From the NCBI GenBank assembly GCA_964551455.1, contig CAZKDA010000024.1, positions 1 to 33,178 on the forward strand: a stretch of DNA of 33,178 nt, read 5' to 3'. Below the pieces are notes generated by a model. It made no database searches, was not told the DNA's origin, and worked only from the letters and a program-made list of their open reading frames with translations. Below, piece by piece: positions 32,449 through 33,178 of the stretch. This DNA comes from JAHDHW01 sp964551455. Its GTDB lineage: Bacteria; Bacteroidota; Bacteroidia; Chitinophagales; Saprospiraceae. Position numbers and translations under genes: made by a program. The number at the start of each line of letters is the position of its first letter. The first letter of the stretch is position 1.

Positions 32449-32946
32449 ATGAAAAAAATAGGCCTGATGTCGGATACGCATGGATTCCTCGACGAATCGA
32501 TCTTCAAATACTTTGCTGCCGTGGATGAAATCTGGCATGCCGGCGACATCGGCTCCATGGAGGTGGTGGAAAAGCTCGAACAATTCAAACCGCTCCGCGC
32601 CGTTTACGGCAATATCGACGATGCCCGCATGAGGAGGACTTTTCCGGAGGATCTGCGTTTCGATTGCGAGGGGATGGACGTCTGGATCACGCACATCGGC
32701 GGTTACCCCGGAAGATACAACCAAAGAACCCGCGAAATCCTGCAATCCGATCCTCCCGACCTGTTCATCTGCGGCCATTCCCACATCCTCAAGATCATGC
32801 CCGACAAAAAATACAACCTGCTCCACATCAACCCCGGCGCCTGCGGCAACTATGGCTTCCACAAAATAAAAACCGTCGTCCGTTTCGCGATCGACGCCGC
32901 CAGGATCAGTGAGATGGAGGTGGTGGAGTTGGGGAGCAGAGGGTAG
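32449..32946 (+). CDS. YfcE/MJ0936-type metallophosphoesterase
   Basis: A 165-residue cytoplasmic calcineurin-like phosphoesterase. All five metal and active-site blocks are present: SDTHG at 8-12, HAGDIG near 30-35, GNIDD near 54-58, THIGG near 81-85 and GHSH near 109-112, followed by INPGACG. The family hydrolyses phosphodiesters with two metal ions; the natural substrate is usually unknown. It is nine bases downstream of the carboxylase gene and probably co-transcribed, though no functional link is obvious. Its stop is followed within about ten bases by an 8-bp-unit array. Confidence 0.9.
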   Translation: MKKIGLMSDTHGFLDESIFKYFAAVDEIWHAGDIGSMEVVEKLEQFKPLRAVYGNIDDARMRRTFPEDLRFDCEGMDVWITHIGGYPGRYNQRTREILQSDPPDLFICGHSHILKIMPDKKYNLLHINPGACGNYGFHKIKTVVRFAIDAARISEMEVVELGSRG

Positions 32947-32955
32947 TTGATGTGG

Positions 32956-32995
32956 TAATTTGCTAATTTGATGATTTGATGATTTGATGATAACC
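32956..32995. repeat. 8-bp-unit array after the phosphoesterase gene
   Basis: Successive 8-mers TAATTTGC, TAATTTGA, TGATTTGA, TGATTTGA and TGATAACC. These are reverse-complement relatives of the units at 1439-1534 and 20440-20502. The rest of the terminal gap (32996-33178) has no supported gene. Confidence 0.75.
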
Positions 32996-33133
32996 TAGCT
33001 CAAAGCATTCAAAGGCATTTGTTTCAAGAAGTGGAGAAAATAGTGTTGGGGATTAGGAAATTTTTGCGATATTAGCTGGCGTATATTGCAAAAATATACG
33101 TAATGGGTTGCGTTTCCACTAATGTTGAACTAA

Positions 33134-33151
33134 ATCGCCGATACCGGCGAT
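33134..33151. repeat. Short palindrome ATCGCCG-atac-CGGCGAT
   Basis: Seven-base perfect arms with a four-base loop near the window end, similar in size and GC-rich arms to those of the 10343 cluster. Confidence 0.6.
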
Positions 33152-33178
33152 AGCTATAGCTTTCCTTAAATTAGTAGA

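Overview
The window looks like a chromosomal segment of a member of the Bacteroidota, probably near the Saprospiria/Lewinella side (the lineage below phylum level is inference). The signs are two TonB-dependent outer-membrane receptors that begin with carboxypeptidase-regulatory-like domains, a secreted protein with a type IX secretion (Por) C-terminal sorting domain, a lipoprotein TamA-like assembly factor (TamL), a DUF983/RluD pair, a DUF4199 protein, and several matches to the Bacteroidota -7 promoter element TAnnTTTG upstream of gene starts. Shine-Dalgarno sequences are mostly absent, as is usual for the phylum. I see no rRNA, tRNA, CRISPR array, prophage or insertion sequence.

Layout. 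1-1150: mqnE of the futalosine menaquinone pathway (minus). 1543-2469: a family 2 glycosyltransferase. 2443-4854 (minus) and 5161-7983 (plus): two divergent TonB-dependent receptors; the second is followed by a T9SS-exported alpha/beta-hydrolase-fold protein (8069-9586) that lacks the nucleophile serine, and this pair ends at a clear intrinsic terminator. 9709-10323: cytochrome oxidase subunit III-like protein. 10324-10669: a dense cluster of hairpin repeats, then purL (10670-12922) and a TlpA-like lipoprotein (12981-14120). 14261-15541 (minus): a membrane protein and a SpoU/TrmH RNA methyltransferase, divergent from tamL (15613-18063). 18093-20322 (minus): a DUF1415-luxC-nth operon. 20500-21968 (minus): a DUF983-rluD operon. 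22497-23696: a Cys/Met-metabolism PLP enzyme. 23817-25475 (minus): a secreted MORN-repeat protein. 25912-26343 (minus): a DUF4199 protein. 26553-29579: a GT2 / GT-C / TPR triple-domain membrane glycosyltransferase, then a SAM methyltransferase (29867-30601). 30898-32946: an acyl-CoA carboxylase beta subunit and a YfcE-like phosphodiesterase.

Most genes are housekeeping or cell-envelope genes. Two parts stand out. One is the receptor plus inactive-looking surface hydrolase pair, which could be an uptake module in which the secreted partner binds rather than cuts its ligand. The other is the fused glycosyltransferase, which appears able both to make a polyprenyl-phosphate sugar and to transfer it. 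The intergenic DNA is unusually structured: short palindromes flanked by GGGGAT/ATCCCC words, 8-bp-unit tandem arrays set against start and stop codons, and several families of long inverted repeats. These recur across the window and are the best candidates here for an undescribed kind of element.
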